A DNA stretch of 55,856 bases, taken from NCBI RefSeq assembly GCF_001642995.1, contig NZ_LOHS01000095.1, positions 1 through 55,856 of the forward strand. The letters are read 5' to 3'. This document shows positions 48,836 through 55,856 of this stretch, one piece after another. The notes under the pieces were generated by a model. That model was given only the letters and a program-made list of their open reading frames with translations, did no database searches and was not told the origin of the DNA. The position numbers were made by a program, and so were the translations under genes. How positions within the stretch are numbered: position 1 is the first letter of the stretch; each line of letters begins with the position of its first letter. The DNA comes from Streptomyces jeddahensis. GTDB taxonomy: Bacteria; Actinomycetota; Actinomycetes; Streptomycetales; Streptomycetaceae.

Positions 48836-50185
48836 TCACGCCGCCGCGGCCAGCTGCTCCTGCTCCCGCGGGACGAACCGCACATGCGGATGGCCCCGGT
48901 GCCAGCCGACCGAGAGGCGCAGGCCGCCCACCCGCGCCAGGATCAGGCCGACGGCGACGGCGGCCGCGGCCGAGACGAGGCCGCCGGCGGCGAAGCCGAC
49001 CCTGGCCCCGTACGTGTCCGTGAGCCAGCCGACGAGCGGCGCACCCAGCGGCGTACCGCCCGTGAAGACCATCATGAACAGGCTCATCACGCGCCCGCGC
49101 ATCGCCGGATCGGTCGCCATCTGCACGGACGAGTTGGCCGTGACGTTGACCGTCAGGCTGACCATGCCGATCAGGACGAGCAGCCCGGAGAAGATCCACA
49201 GGGACGGCGCCACGGCGGCCACCATCTCCAGGACGCCGAAGAGCAGCGCGGCCACGACCAGCAGCCGCATCCGCGAGGTGCCGCGCCGGGCCGCGAGCAG
49301 CGCCCCTGCCAGCGAACCGATGGCCAGCAGGGTGTTGAACATGCTGTATGTGCCCGCGCCGGCCTGGAACACGTCGTCAGCGAAGGCCGAGAGCCACACC
49401 GGGAAGTTGAAGCCGAACGTGCCGATGAACCCGATGAGGACGATCGGCCAGATCAGCTCCGGCCGACCGGCGACATAGCGCAGGCCCTCGCGCAACTGTC
49501 CCTTGCCGCGCGGTGCGCGCTCGATCTGGTGCAGCTCACGGGCGCGCATCAGCAGGAGTCCGGCGATGGGGGCGGCGAAGGACAGGCCGTTGAGCAGGAA
49601 GGCCCAGCCGGTGCCGACCCCGGTGATGAGGAGGCCGGCGACCGCCGGGCCGACGAGGCGAGCGGACTGGAAGTTCGCCGAGTTCAGGCTGACGGCGTTC
49701 TGCAGCTGGCCGGGCCCGACCATCTCGGAGACGAACGACTGACGGGCCGGATTGTCGACGACCGTGGCGAGGCCGAGGGCGAAAGCCGTGAGATACACGT
49801 GCCAGACCTGCACGTGTCCGCTGAGGGTGAGTGCGGCGAGGGCGAGTCCCGTCAGGCCCATCGCGGATTGCGTGAACAGCAGGACCGGCCGCTTGGGCAG
49901 GCGGTCGACGAGGACGCCGCCGTAGAGGCCGAAGAGGAGCATTGGCAGGAACTGCAGCGCCGTGGTGATACCGACGGCGGCGGCCGAGCCGGTGAGGCTG
50001 AGCACCAGCCAGTCCTGGGCGATGCGCTGCATCCAGGTGCCGGTGTTGGAGATGACCTGCCCGGTGAAGAAGAGCCGGTAGTTCCGGATCTTCAGCGAGC
50101 TGAACATATTGGTCTTGCTGGGGGCGGATGTGGAGTCGTGGGCGGTTGGTGCGGGTGCGGAATCTGCTCCGGTTCCCGTACTCAA
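48836..50185 (-). CDS. MFS exporter (EntS-like) with TTG start
   Basis: 449 residues. About twelve helices start near residue 38 (LFFTGQVISNTGTWMQRIAQDWLVL), the MFS_3/enterobactin-exporter group pattern, with VDRLPKRPVLLF as loop 2-3 motif. The start is a TTG at 50185, supported by AGGAGG 9 nt upstream; no better ATG/GTG lies near. It follows the MarR gene by 153 bp on the same strand, so MarR likely regulates it. The substrate may be a drug or siderophore. Confidence 0.88.
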   Translation of the reverse strand: MSTGTGADSAPAPTAHDSTSAPSKTNMFSSLKIRNYRLFFTGQVISNTGTWMQRIAQDWLVLSLTGSAAAVGITTALQFLPMLLFGLYGGVLVDRLPKRPVLLFTQSAMGLTGLALAALTLSGHVQVWHVYLTAFALGLATVVDNPARQSFVSEMVGPGQLQNAVSLNSANFQSARLVGPAVAGLLITGVGTGWAFLLNGLSFAAPIAGLLLMRARELHQIERAPRGKGQLREGLRYVAGRPELIWPIVLIGFIGTFGFNFPVWLSAFADDVFQAGAGTYSMFNTLLAIGSLAGALLAARRGTSRMRLLVVAALLFGVLEMVAAVAPSLWIFSGLLVLIGMVSLTVNVTANSSVQMATDPAMRGRVMSLFMMVFTGGTPLGAPLVGWLTDTYGARVGFAAGGLVSAAAAVAVGLILARVGGLRLSVGWHRGHPHVRFVPREQEQLAAAA

Positions 50186-50338
50186 AGGTTCTCGCCTCCT
50201 TTGGCGGTCGCGATCACTTCGTACATGCGGCTCGTGTGCCCGGCGCGGCCTCGCGGCGCCCTGCCGGGCTCATGCGACCGGGACTCACACGCCCCGGACT
50301 CGCCGATGGAAGCCCTGGCCGGCGCCCGGCGCTGCGCG

Positions 50339-50776
50339 TCAGAGCTGGGCCAGCTTCTCCAGGACCGGGGCTGCGGCGCGCAGCTTCGCCCACTCGTCCT
50401 CGTCCAGGCCCTCCACCAGCTCCGCCAGCCACGCGTTCCGCCGGCGGCGGCTCTCCTCGAGCATGGCCTCGGCCTGCTCGGTCTGGGTCACGACCTTCTG
50501 GCGGCGGTCATCGGGATGCGGCTCCAGACGGACCAGTCCCTTGGCCTCGAGCAGTGCGACGATGCGAGTCATGGACGGCGGCTGCACATGCTCCTTGCGG
50601 GCGAGCTCGCCCGGCGTGGCGCTGCCGCAGCGGGCGAGGGTGCCGAGCACCGACATCTCCGTGGGGCTCAGCGACTCGTCGACCCGCTGGTGCTTGATTC
50701 TGCGCGACAACCGCATCACGGAGGAGCGCAGTGCGTTCACGGCGGCAGCGTCGTCGCCATGCGTGAGATCCGGCAT
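50339..50776 (-). CDS. MarR-family transcriptional regulator
   Basis: 145 residues with a winged helix (LGTLARCGSATPGELARKEHVQPPSMTRIVALLEAKGLVRLEPHPDDRRQKVV), the DDRR wing being typical of MarR. It is upstream of an MFS exporter in the same direction, the usual arrangement for a self-regulating efflux unit. The palindrome GTAACTCATTAC (50787-50798) 10 nt upstream of its ATG may be its own operator. Confidence 0.92.
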   Translation of the reverse strand: MPDLTHGDDAAAVNALRSSVMRLSRRIKHQRVDESLSPTEMSVLGTLARCGSATPGELARKEHVQPPSMTRIVALLEAKGLVRLEPHPDDRRQKVVTQTEQAEAMLEESRRRRNAWLAELVEGLDEDEWAKLRAAAPVLEKLAQL

Positions 50777-50780
50777 GTTC

Positions 50781-50810
50781 TTTAGAGTAACTCATTACCC
50801 TGACTAAATA
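50781..50810. promoter_or_regulatory. AT-rich palindrome upstream of marR-like gene
   Basis: GTAA-CTCA-TTAC (50787-50798) within an AT-rich patch, unusual in this GC-rich window, directly before the MarR start; the likely promoter and operator. Confidence 0.5.
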
Positions 50811-51015
50811 CCACCGCGGATGCCCGTGACCATGCTCACCGCTCACCGCTCACCGTTCACCGTGAGAGAGCATCGACGGCCCCCCGGCCGAGCTCCCGGA
50901 ACCCCCACTCGCCATGCCCCCACGGGAAACACCCCATGCGGCATATCACCCATACGAGTGATCCAATCGCCGAAAGTGACGCGTGGGCCGGTCAGGTGCG
51001 GCGACCCTCGTCCCC

Positions 51016-51258
51016 ATGGGGACCGACGTGCTCAGCCTGCGCCTGGACCGTGAGCTGCTCGAGCGGCTCCGCCGGCATGCCGCGAAAAGAGGAATGAGCG
51101 TCCAGGACTATGTCGTCCAGACGCTCGTTCGCAATGACTTCGACGAGCGGTTCCAGTCCGCCGTCGAGGAGACGGAGAGGTTCTACGGGGCCGGGGAAAG
51201 GCTCGGGGAAAGGCGGTACGGGGCTGCGGCGCCATGGCCCCGCAGCCCCGCCGAATGA
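51016..51258 (+). CDS. Ribbon-helix-helix (CopG/ParD-like) protein, orphan
   Basis: 80 residues from the ATG at 51016. VLSLRLDRELLERLRRHAAKRGMSVQDYVVQTLVRND is a ribbon-helix-helix DNA-binding domain, followed by a charged C-terminal tail. Such proteins are antitoxins or small repressors. No toxin gene follows, the next gene being a convergent NCS2 permease 31 bp away, so it stands alone. Confidence 0.8.
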   Translation: MGTDVLSLRLDRELLERLRRHAAKRGMSVQDYVVQTLVRNDFDERFQSAVEETERFYGAGERLGERRYGAAAPWPRSPAE

Positions 51259-51289
51259 CCGGCTACGCCGGCATCCGCCTACGCCGGCA

Positions 51290-52741
51290 TCACGTGAGGC
51301 CCAGCGCCGGCATCAGGTAGTAGAAGGCGAACACCGCCGACACCACGTACATCGCGGCCGGAACCTCGCGGCCGCGGCCCGCCGCCAGGCGGAGGACGGT
51401 GAAGGCGACGAAGCCCATGCCGATGCCGTTCGTGATCGAGTACGTGAACGGCATCATCAGCATCGTCACGAAGGCCGGGATCGCGATCGTGTGATCGCTC
51501 CAGTCGATCTCGCGGATGGAACCGGCGAGGATCATGAAGCCCACCGCGACCAGCGCGGGGGTGGCCGCCTGGGACGGCACCATCGTGGCGAGCGGGGTCA
51601 GGAAGAGCGACACCGCGAAGAGGGCGCCGGTGACGACGTTCGCGAAGCCGGTCCTCGCCCCCTCGCCGACACCCGCCGTGGACTCCACGAAGCAGGTGGT
51701 GGCCGAGGAGGAGCTGGCGCCGCCCGCGGCGACGGCGATGCCGTCCACGAAGAGGACCTTGTTGATGCCCGGCATGTTGCCGCTCGCGTCGGTCAGCTTG
51801 GCCTCGTCGCCGATGCCCATGATCGTGCCCATCGCGTCGAAGAAGCACGACAGCAGCACGGTGAAGACGAACAGCAGGCCCGTCAGGACACCGACCTTCT
51901 CGAAGCCGCCGAAGAGGCTCACCTCGCCGATGAGTCCGAAGTCCGGGGTCGCGACCGGGTTGCCCGGCCACTTCGGAGCGGTCAGGCCCCACGACGGCAC
52001 GTGGGCGACGGCCTCGATGATCACCGCGACGACGGTCATCACGACGATCGAGATCAGGATCGCGCCGGGCACCTTGCGCACGATCAGCGCGAACGTGAGC
52101 AGCACGCCGACGATGAAGACGAGCACCGGCCAGCCGTTGAGGTGGCCGCCGCCGCCCAGCTGCAGCGGCACGGTGGTGTTGGCGGCGTCCGGCATGCGCG
52201 TGACGAACCCGGAGTCCACGAGGCCGATCAGCAGGATGAACAGGCCGATACCGATCGCGATGGCCTTGCGCAGGCCGAACGGCACGGCGTTCATGACGCG
52301 CTCCCGCAGGCCGGTGGCCACGAGCAGCATCACGACGAAGCCCGCGAGGACCACCATGCCCATCGCGTCCGGCCAGCTCATGCGCGGGGCGAGCTGGAGG
52401 GCCACGACGGTGTTGACGCCGAGTCCGGCGGCCAGCGCGATCGGCACGTTGCCGATGACGCCCATCAGGAGGGTCGTGAACGCGGCGGTCAGCGCGGTCG
52501 CCGTGACCAGCTGGGCGTTGTCCAGCTGGTTGCCGTACATGTCCTTCGCGCTGCCGAGGATGATCGGGTTCAGCACGATGATGTAGGCCATCGCGAAGAA
52601 GGTGGCGAATCCGCCGCGGACTTCCCGCGGGATGCTCGAACCTCGCTCGGAGATCTTGAAGTAGCGGTCGAGCGCACTGCGCGGAGGCTGCTGCTGGGGC
52701 TGCTCCGGAGTGGCGGCCTTGGCGGTGGCCGAGGTGGGCAT
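51290..52741 (-). CDS. NCS2-family purine permease (AzgA-like)
   Basis: 483 residues with twelve to fourteen membrane segments. VRGGFATFFAMAYIIVLNPIIL at the N-terminus and AAGLGVNTVVALQLAPRMSWPDAMGMVVLAGF are characteristic of AzgA/PbuG purine (adenine, guanine, hypoxanthine) transporters. ATG at 52741. It imports purine bases with protons. The 5' flank holds a spaced inverted repeat (TTCATAC 52871-52877, GTATGAA 52909-52915) that could be regulatory; it does not match a purine riboswitch. Confidence 0.92.
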   Translation of the reverse strand: MPTSATAKAATPEQPQQQPPRSALDRYFKISERGSSIPREVRGGFATFFAMAYIIVLNPIILGSAKDMYGNQLDNAQLVTATALTAAFTTLLMGVIGNVPIALAAGLGVNTVVALQLAPRMSWPDAMGMVVLAGFVVMLLVATGLRERVMNAVPFGLRKAIAIGIGLFILLIGLVDSGFVTRMPDAANTTVPLQLGGGGHLNGWPVLVFIVGVLLTFALIVRKVPGAILISIVVMTVVAVIIEAVAHVPSWGLTAPKWPGNPVATPDFGLIGEVSLFGGFEKVGVLTGLLFVFTVLLSCFFDAMGTIMGIGDEAKLTDASGNMPGINKVLFVDGIAVAAGGASSSSATTCFVESTAGVGEGARTGFANVVTGALFAVSLFLTPLATMVPSQAATPALVAVGFMILAGSIREIDWSDHTIAIPAFVTMLMMPFTYSITNGIGMGFVAFTVLRLAAGRGREVPAAMYVVSAVFAFYYLMPALGLT

Positions 52742-53026
52742 GCGGGAACCTCAGTGGTGCGGGTGATTCACGGAACTTGATCGCGTCCGGCCGTCGACGG
52801 TCGACGAAGGCCTGTTCTGCGCGCTCTCTGCGATCGCTCAGTGCGATCACTCAGTGGTCACTGTTGGAGCTTCATACGAACAGAAATAGCCAGACTCGGA
52901 CCGTTTCAGTATGAACATATGAGCCGCATATCGCCATCTCCGCGCGTAGACCCCTTGCGGCACAAGGGATCCGGCGTCGCGCGCGGGCTCCGTACGGGTG
53001 CCGCGGACCGGCCCTTCGGGCCCTCG

Positions 53027-53032
53027 TAAGCT
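53027..53032 (+). promoter_or_regulatory. -10 box TAAGCT for leaderless DUF2530 gene
   Basis: TAAGCT ends 6 nt before the ATG at 53039, with no ribosome binding site, so a leaderless mRNA is likely. Confidence 0.5.
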
Positions 53033-53038
53033 GTGCGC

Positions 53039-53314
53039 ATGGCGAAATGGACCCCCAGGCACGAGGCGCCGGAGCCCCTTGAGGGGCCTGTCGTCGCCAC
53101 GATCATCGGCGGCACGGTGTTGTGGTTCGTGCTGTTTCTGGTGCAGCTGCCGTTCTACGGGTGGTTCGACGAGCACGGGCATACGTGGTGGCTGTGGACG
53201 TGTCTCGCCGGCGGGGGGCTGGGGCTGATCGGCGTCTGGTACGTGCGGAAGCGGGATGCGGCGATCAAGCGGGACGCCACGCGGCGGGCCGACGGGGGTC
53301 CCGCCGGCCCTTAG
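53039..53314 (+). CDS. DUF2530 membrane protein
   Basis: 91 residues from the ATG at 53039. A soluble start (MAKWTPRHEAPEPLEGP) is followed by two membrane helices (VATIIGGTVLWFVLFLVQLPFYG and WWLWTCLAGGGLGLIGVWYV) and a basic tail (RKRDAAIKRDATRR). It matches the actinobacterial DUF2530 family, of unknown function. It stands alone 142 bp upstream of the P-type ATPase, same strand. Confidence 0.88.
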   Translation: MAKWTPRHEAPEPLEGPVVATIIGGTVLWFVLFLVQLPFYGWFDEHGHTWWLWTCLAGGGLGLIGVWYVRKRDAAIKRDATRRADGGPAGP

Positions 53315-53443
53315 GGTCCCCTTCTGGTTCCGGGGCCCGGGGCGGGGGCGTCCCTACCTGCGGAACGATTGCCCACAGCGGGGGGCGCGGCGCAACGCCC
53401 GCGGGCGAACCGTTCTCGGGGGGTGAACGTGGTGTTCCGCCCG

Positions 53444-53449
53444 TACCGT
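53444..53449 (+). promoter_or_regulatory. -10 box TACCGT before the P-type ATPase
   Basis: TACCGT ends 7 nt before the ATG at 53457; no Shine-Dalgarno sequence is present. Confidence 0.4.
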
Positions 53450-53456
53450 CGTTTGC

Positions 53457-55856
53457 ATGACGCCCATCGATGCGGGTGCTGAACTCGATCCTGTGCACCC
53501 CGTGCCGATACCCCGCGGTGCACCCGCGACCGGGCTGACCTCCGCCGAGGTCGCCCGGCGGGTGGCGCGCGGTGAGGTCAACGACGTGCCCGTGCGCAGC
53601 AGCCGCTCGACGGTCGACATCATCCGCGCCAACGTCTTCACCCGCTTCAACGCGATCATCGGCGTGCTGTGGGTGATCATGATGTTCGTCGCGCCGTTCC
53701 AGGACAGCCTGTTCGGCTATGTGATCCTCGCCAACACCGGCATCGGCATCATCCAGGAGCTGCGCGCCAAGAAGACGCTGGACTCCCTCGCGTTGATCGG
53801 CGAGGCGAGACCGACGGTGCGACGGGACGGGGTGTCCGCCGAGATCAGCACCTCCGAGATCGTCCTCGGGGACCTGATCGAGATCGGGCCAGGGGACAAG
53901 ATCGTCGTGGACGGTGCGGTCGCGGAGGCCGACGGACTGGAGATCGACGAGTCACTGCTCACCGGCGAGGCCGACCCCGTCGTCAAGAACCCCGGCGACC
54001 CGGTGATGTCCGGCAGCTTCGTGGTGGCGGGCGGCGGCGCGTTCACCGCGACCAAGGTGGGCCGCGAGGCGTATGCCGCACAACTCGCCGAGGAGGCCTC
54101 CCGCTTCACGCTCGTCCACTCCGAGCTGCGGACCGGCATCTCCACGATCCTCAAGTACGTGACGTGGATGATGATCCCGACCGCCCTCGGCCTGATCATC
54201 AGCCAGCTCGCCGACGAGACCGACGACTCCGGCTTCAAGGACGCGATCGCGCGCACGGTGGGCGGCATCGTGCCGATGGTGCCCGAGGGACTGGTGCTGC
54301 TGACCTCCGTCGCCTTCGCGATCGGCGTCATCCGCCTTGGCCGAAAACAGTGCCTCGTGCAGGAGCTTCCGGCGATCGAAGGGCTCGCCCGCGTCGACAC
54401 CGTCTGCCTGGACAAGACGGGCACGCTGACCGAGGGCGGCATGGACGTCACCGAGGTACGCGCGCTGGACGGCGCGGACGAGACGTACATACGCAAGGTC
54501 CTCGGCGCCCTCGGCGAGTCCGACCCGCGGCCGAACGCCAGCCTGCAGGCGATCATCGACGCGTATCCGGACAGCGACGAGTGGCGCTGCACGGAGTCGC
54601 TGCCCTTTTCCTCGGCACGCAAGTACAGCGGGGCCAGCTTCAGCGAGGGCAACGGCGAGGCCAGCTCCTGGCTCCTCGGGGCGCCCGACGTCCTGCTGCC
54701 CGGGGGCCACCCGACACTCGCCGAGACCGAGCACCTCAACGAACAGGGGCTGCGGTTGCTGCTCCTGACCCGCGCGGTCAGGGAACTGGACGACCCCGAG
54801 GTCACGGACAGCGCGCGCCCCACCGCACTCGTCGTACTGGAACAGCGCCTGCGGCCCGACGCCGCCGACACCCTGCGCTACTTCGCCGACCAGGACGTGC
54901 GCGCCAAGGTCATCTCCGGCGACAACGCCGTATCCGTCGGCGCCGTCGCATCCAAACTCGGCCTGCCCGGCGCCGAGAACACCCTCGACGCGCGGACACT
55001 CCCGGCGGGCCGCCCGGAGATGGCGGAGGCCCTGGACGGCCACACCGTCTTCGGCCGGGTCACCCCGCAGCAGAAGCGGGAGATGGTGGGCGCGCTGCAG
55101 TCGCGCGGGCACACGGTCGCGATGACGGGCGACGGCGTCAACGACGTGCTGGCGCTGAAGGACGCCGACATCGGTGTCGCCATGGGCTCCGGCTCCGAGG
55201 CCAGCCGGGCCGTGGCCCAGATCGTGCTGCTGAACAACAGCTTCGCGACGCTGCCGTCGGTCGTCGCGGAGGGCCGCCGGGTCATCGGCAACATCACGCG
55301 CGTCGCGACGCTCTTCCTGGTGAAGACCGTCTACTCGGTGCTCCTCGCCATCCTGGTGGTCTGCACGCAGGTCGAATACCCGTTCCTGCCGCGCCATCTG
55401 ACGCTGCTGTCCACGCTGACCATCGGCGTCCCGGCCTTCTTCCTCGCCCTGGCGCCCAACAAGGAGCGCGCCCAGCCCCACTTCGTACAGCGGGTCATGC
55501 GGTACGCGATCCCGGGCGGGATCCTCGCGGCCGCCGCCACCTTCACGACGTACCTGCTGGCACGGCACCACTACACCGGGCCCGACGAACTGGACGCCGA
55601 GACGAGTGCGGCGACCCTCACGCTCTTCCTGATCGCCATCTGGGTCCTGGCGATCGTCGCGCGGCCCTATACGTGGTGGCGGATCGGGCTCGTCGCGACG
55701 ATGGGGGCCGGGTTTCTGCTTGTCCTCGTCGTGCCGTGGCTGCAGGGCTTCTTCGCGTTGAAGCTGGTGGGGACGACGATGCCGTGGGCGGCGGTGGCGA
55801 TCGCGGGGGTGGCGGGGGCCGTGCTGGAGGTTTTGTGGCGGTGGGTTGGGCGGCGG
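53457..55856 (+). CDS. Cation-translocating P-type ATPase, 3' end outside the window
   Basis: 800 residues are visible and no stop is reached. Signatures: TGEA actuator motif (T169), PMVPEGL in helix 4, phosphorylated Asp D319 in DKTGTLTEG, and hinge MTGDGVNDVLALKDADIG (M556 on). Ten membrane helices are expected, the last ones at the right edge. The PEGL helix-4 motif resembles Ca2+/Mg2+-type pumps (P2/P3A-like), and heavy-metal CPx motifs and N-terminal metal-binding domains are absent. The ion is not known. ATG at 53457. Confidence 0.93.
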   Translation, partial: MTPIDAGAELDPVHPVPIPRGAPATGLTSAEVARRVARGEVNDVPVRSSRSTVDIIRANVFTRFNAIIGVLWVIMMFVAPFQDSLFGYVILANTGIGIIQELRAKKTLDSLALIGEARPTVRRDGVSAEISTSEIVLGDLIEIGPGDKIVVDGAVAEADGLEIDESLLTGEADPVVKNPGDPVMSGSFVVAGGGAFTATKVGREAYAAQLAEEASRFTLVHSELRTGISTILKYVTWMMIPTALGLIISQLADETDDSGFKDAIARTVGGIVPMVPEGLVLLTSVAFAIGVIRLGRKQCLVQELPAIEGLARVDTVCLDKTGTLTEGGMDVTEVRALDGADETYIRKVLGALGESDPRPNASLQAIIDAYPDSDEWRCTESLPFSSARKYSGASFSEGNGEASSWLLGAPDVLLPGGHPTLAETEHLNEQGLRLLLLTRAVRELDDPEVTDSARPTALVVLEQRLRPDAADTLRYFADQDVRAKVISGDNAVSVGAVASKLGLPGAENTLDARTLPAGRPEMAEALDGHTVFGRVTPQQKREMVGALQSRGHTVAMTGDGVNDVLALKDADIGVAMGSGSEASRAVAQIVLLNNSFATLPSVVAEGRRVIGNITRVATLFLVKTVYSVLLAILVVCTQVEYPFLPRHLTLLSTLTIGVPAFFLALAPNKERAQPHFVQRVMRYAIPGGILAAAATFTTYLLARHHYTGPDELDAETSAATLTLFLIAIWVLAIVARPYTWWRIGLVATMGAGFLLVLVVPWLQGFFALKLVGTTMPWAAVAIAGVAGAVLEVLWRWVGRR

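Noticed and set aside
51110..52780. 556-codon plus-strand frame
   Set aside because: Antisense to the NCS2 permease; low-complexity His/Asp/Arg product.
52742..53038. Purine riboswitch upstream of the NCS2 permease
   Set aside because: The conserved purine-riboswitch core sequence is absent; only a spaced 7-bp inverted repeat is present.
1..55856. tRNA or rRNA genes
   Set aside because: No cloverleaf T-loop/acceptor pattern or rRNA-like sequence was recognised by eye; a covariance-model scan would be decisive.

Overview
The window is a chromosomal segment of a high-GC actinobacterium, almost certainly Streptomyces. The evidence is very GC-rich third codon positions, frequent GTG starts, leaderless genes with a TANNNT box 6-7 nt before the start codon, and family content typical of Streptomyces: a DmdR1-type iron regulator, a BldG-like STAS protein, a ZAS-mycothiol isomerase fusion, an SCO4402-family protein, a TQYI-motif membrane protein, and actinobacterial citrate synthase 2. 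The combination serC, citrate synthase 2, pdxH, dmdR1 and purU recalls, from memory, the S. coelicolor core region around SCO4360-SCO4412, here with accessory insertions. No rRNA, tRNA or CRISPR array was found.

Layout. 1-3.8 kb: 3' end of a flavin reductase, a VapBC-like toxin-antitoxin pair, an MFS transporter and a divergent DJ-1/AraC regulator. 3.8-14.4 kb: a catabolic block in four transcription units. These are ADH-ACAD-SDR (minus strand), a divergent cyclase, amidohydrolase-ACAD-ACAD (minus strand), and a divergent acyl-CoA ligase. Both divergent promoter regions carry the same 17-bp palindrome (TCTGACG-N3-CGTCAGA type), so the block looks like one regulon whose TetR-like repressor is not encoded here. 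An anti-sigma-type HATPase protein sits in the middle. 14.4-18 kb: EF-hand protein, STAS anti-anti-sigma factor, and an ECF sigma factor overlapping a ZAS/maleylpyruvate-isomerase-like protein. 18-26.2 kb: purU, SCO4402-family protein, an orphan amino-acid-binding lipoprotein, an ABC exporter pair, a prim-pol-like protein and a TPR regulator.

26.5-31 kb: a large disordered membrane protein with TQYI motifs. Next comes a relic of an IS481-family element carrying a chloramphenicol exporter (cmlR). Beyond it lies a minus-strand promoter, a 12-codon leader peptide with a near-perfect Shine-Dalgarno sequence, and a highly structured RNA region pointing at the exporter. 31-38.6 kb: PAS protein, SIS protein, dmdR1 followed by about 1 kb of non-coding DNA with 18-bp minisatellites and a 28-bp perfect palindrome, then an alpha/beta-hydrolase-fold protein lacking its nucleophile Ser (GHAMG), pdxH and citrate synthase. 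38.8-48.7 kb: EamA exporter, FAD/Fe-S dehydrogenase, serC, a beta-propeller surface protein, SGNH hydrolase, Uma2 nuclease-fold protein, aldo/keto reductase with a duplicated 3' end, a 29-residue membrane protein and thpR. 48.8-55.9 kb: MarR-MFS pair, orphan ribbon-helix-helix protein, NCS2 purine permease, DUF2530 protein and a P-type ATPase running off the end.

The observations most worth pursuing are the shared-operator catabolic regulon, the leader-peptide RNA upstream of the mobile cmlR gene, the serine-less hydrolase, and the minisatellites behind dmdR1. All functional calls rest on reading sequences and motifs by eye; no database search was run.
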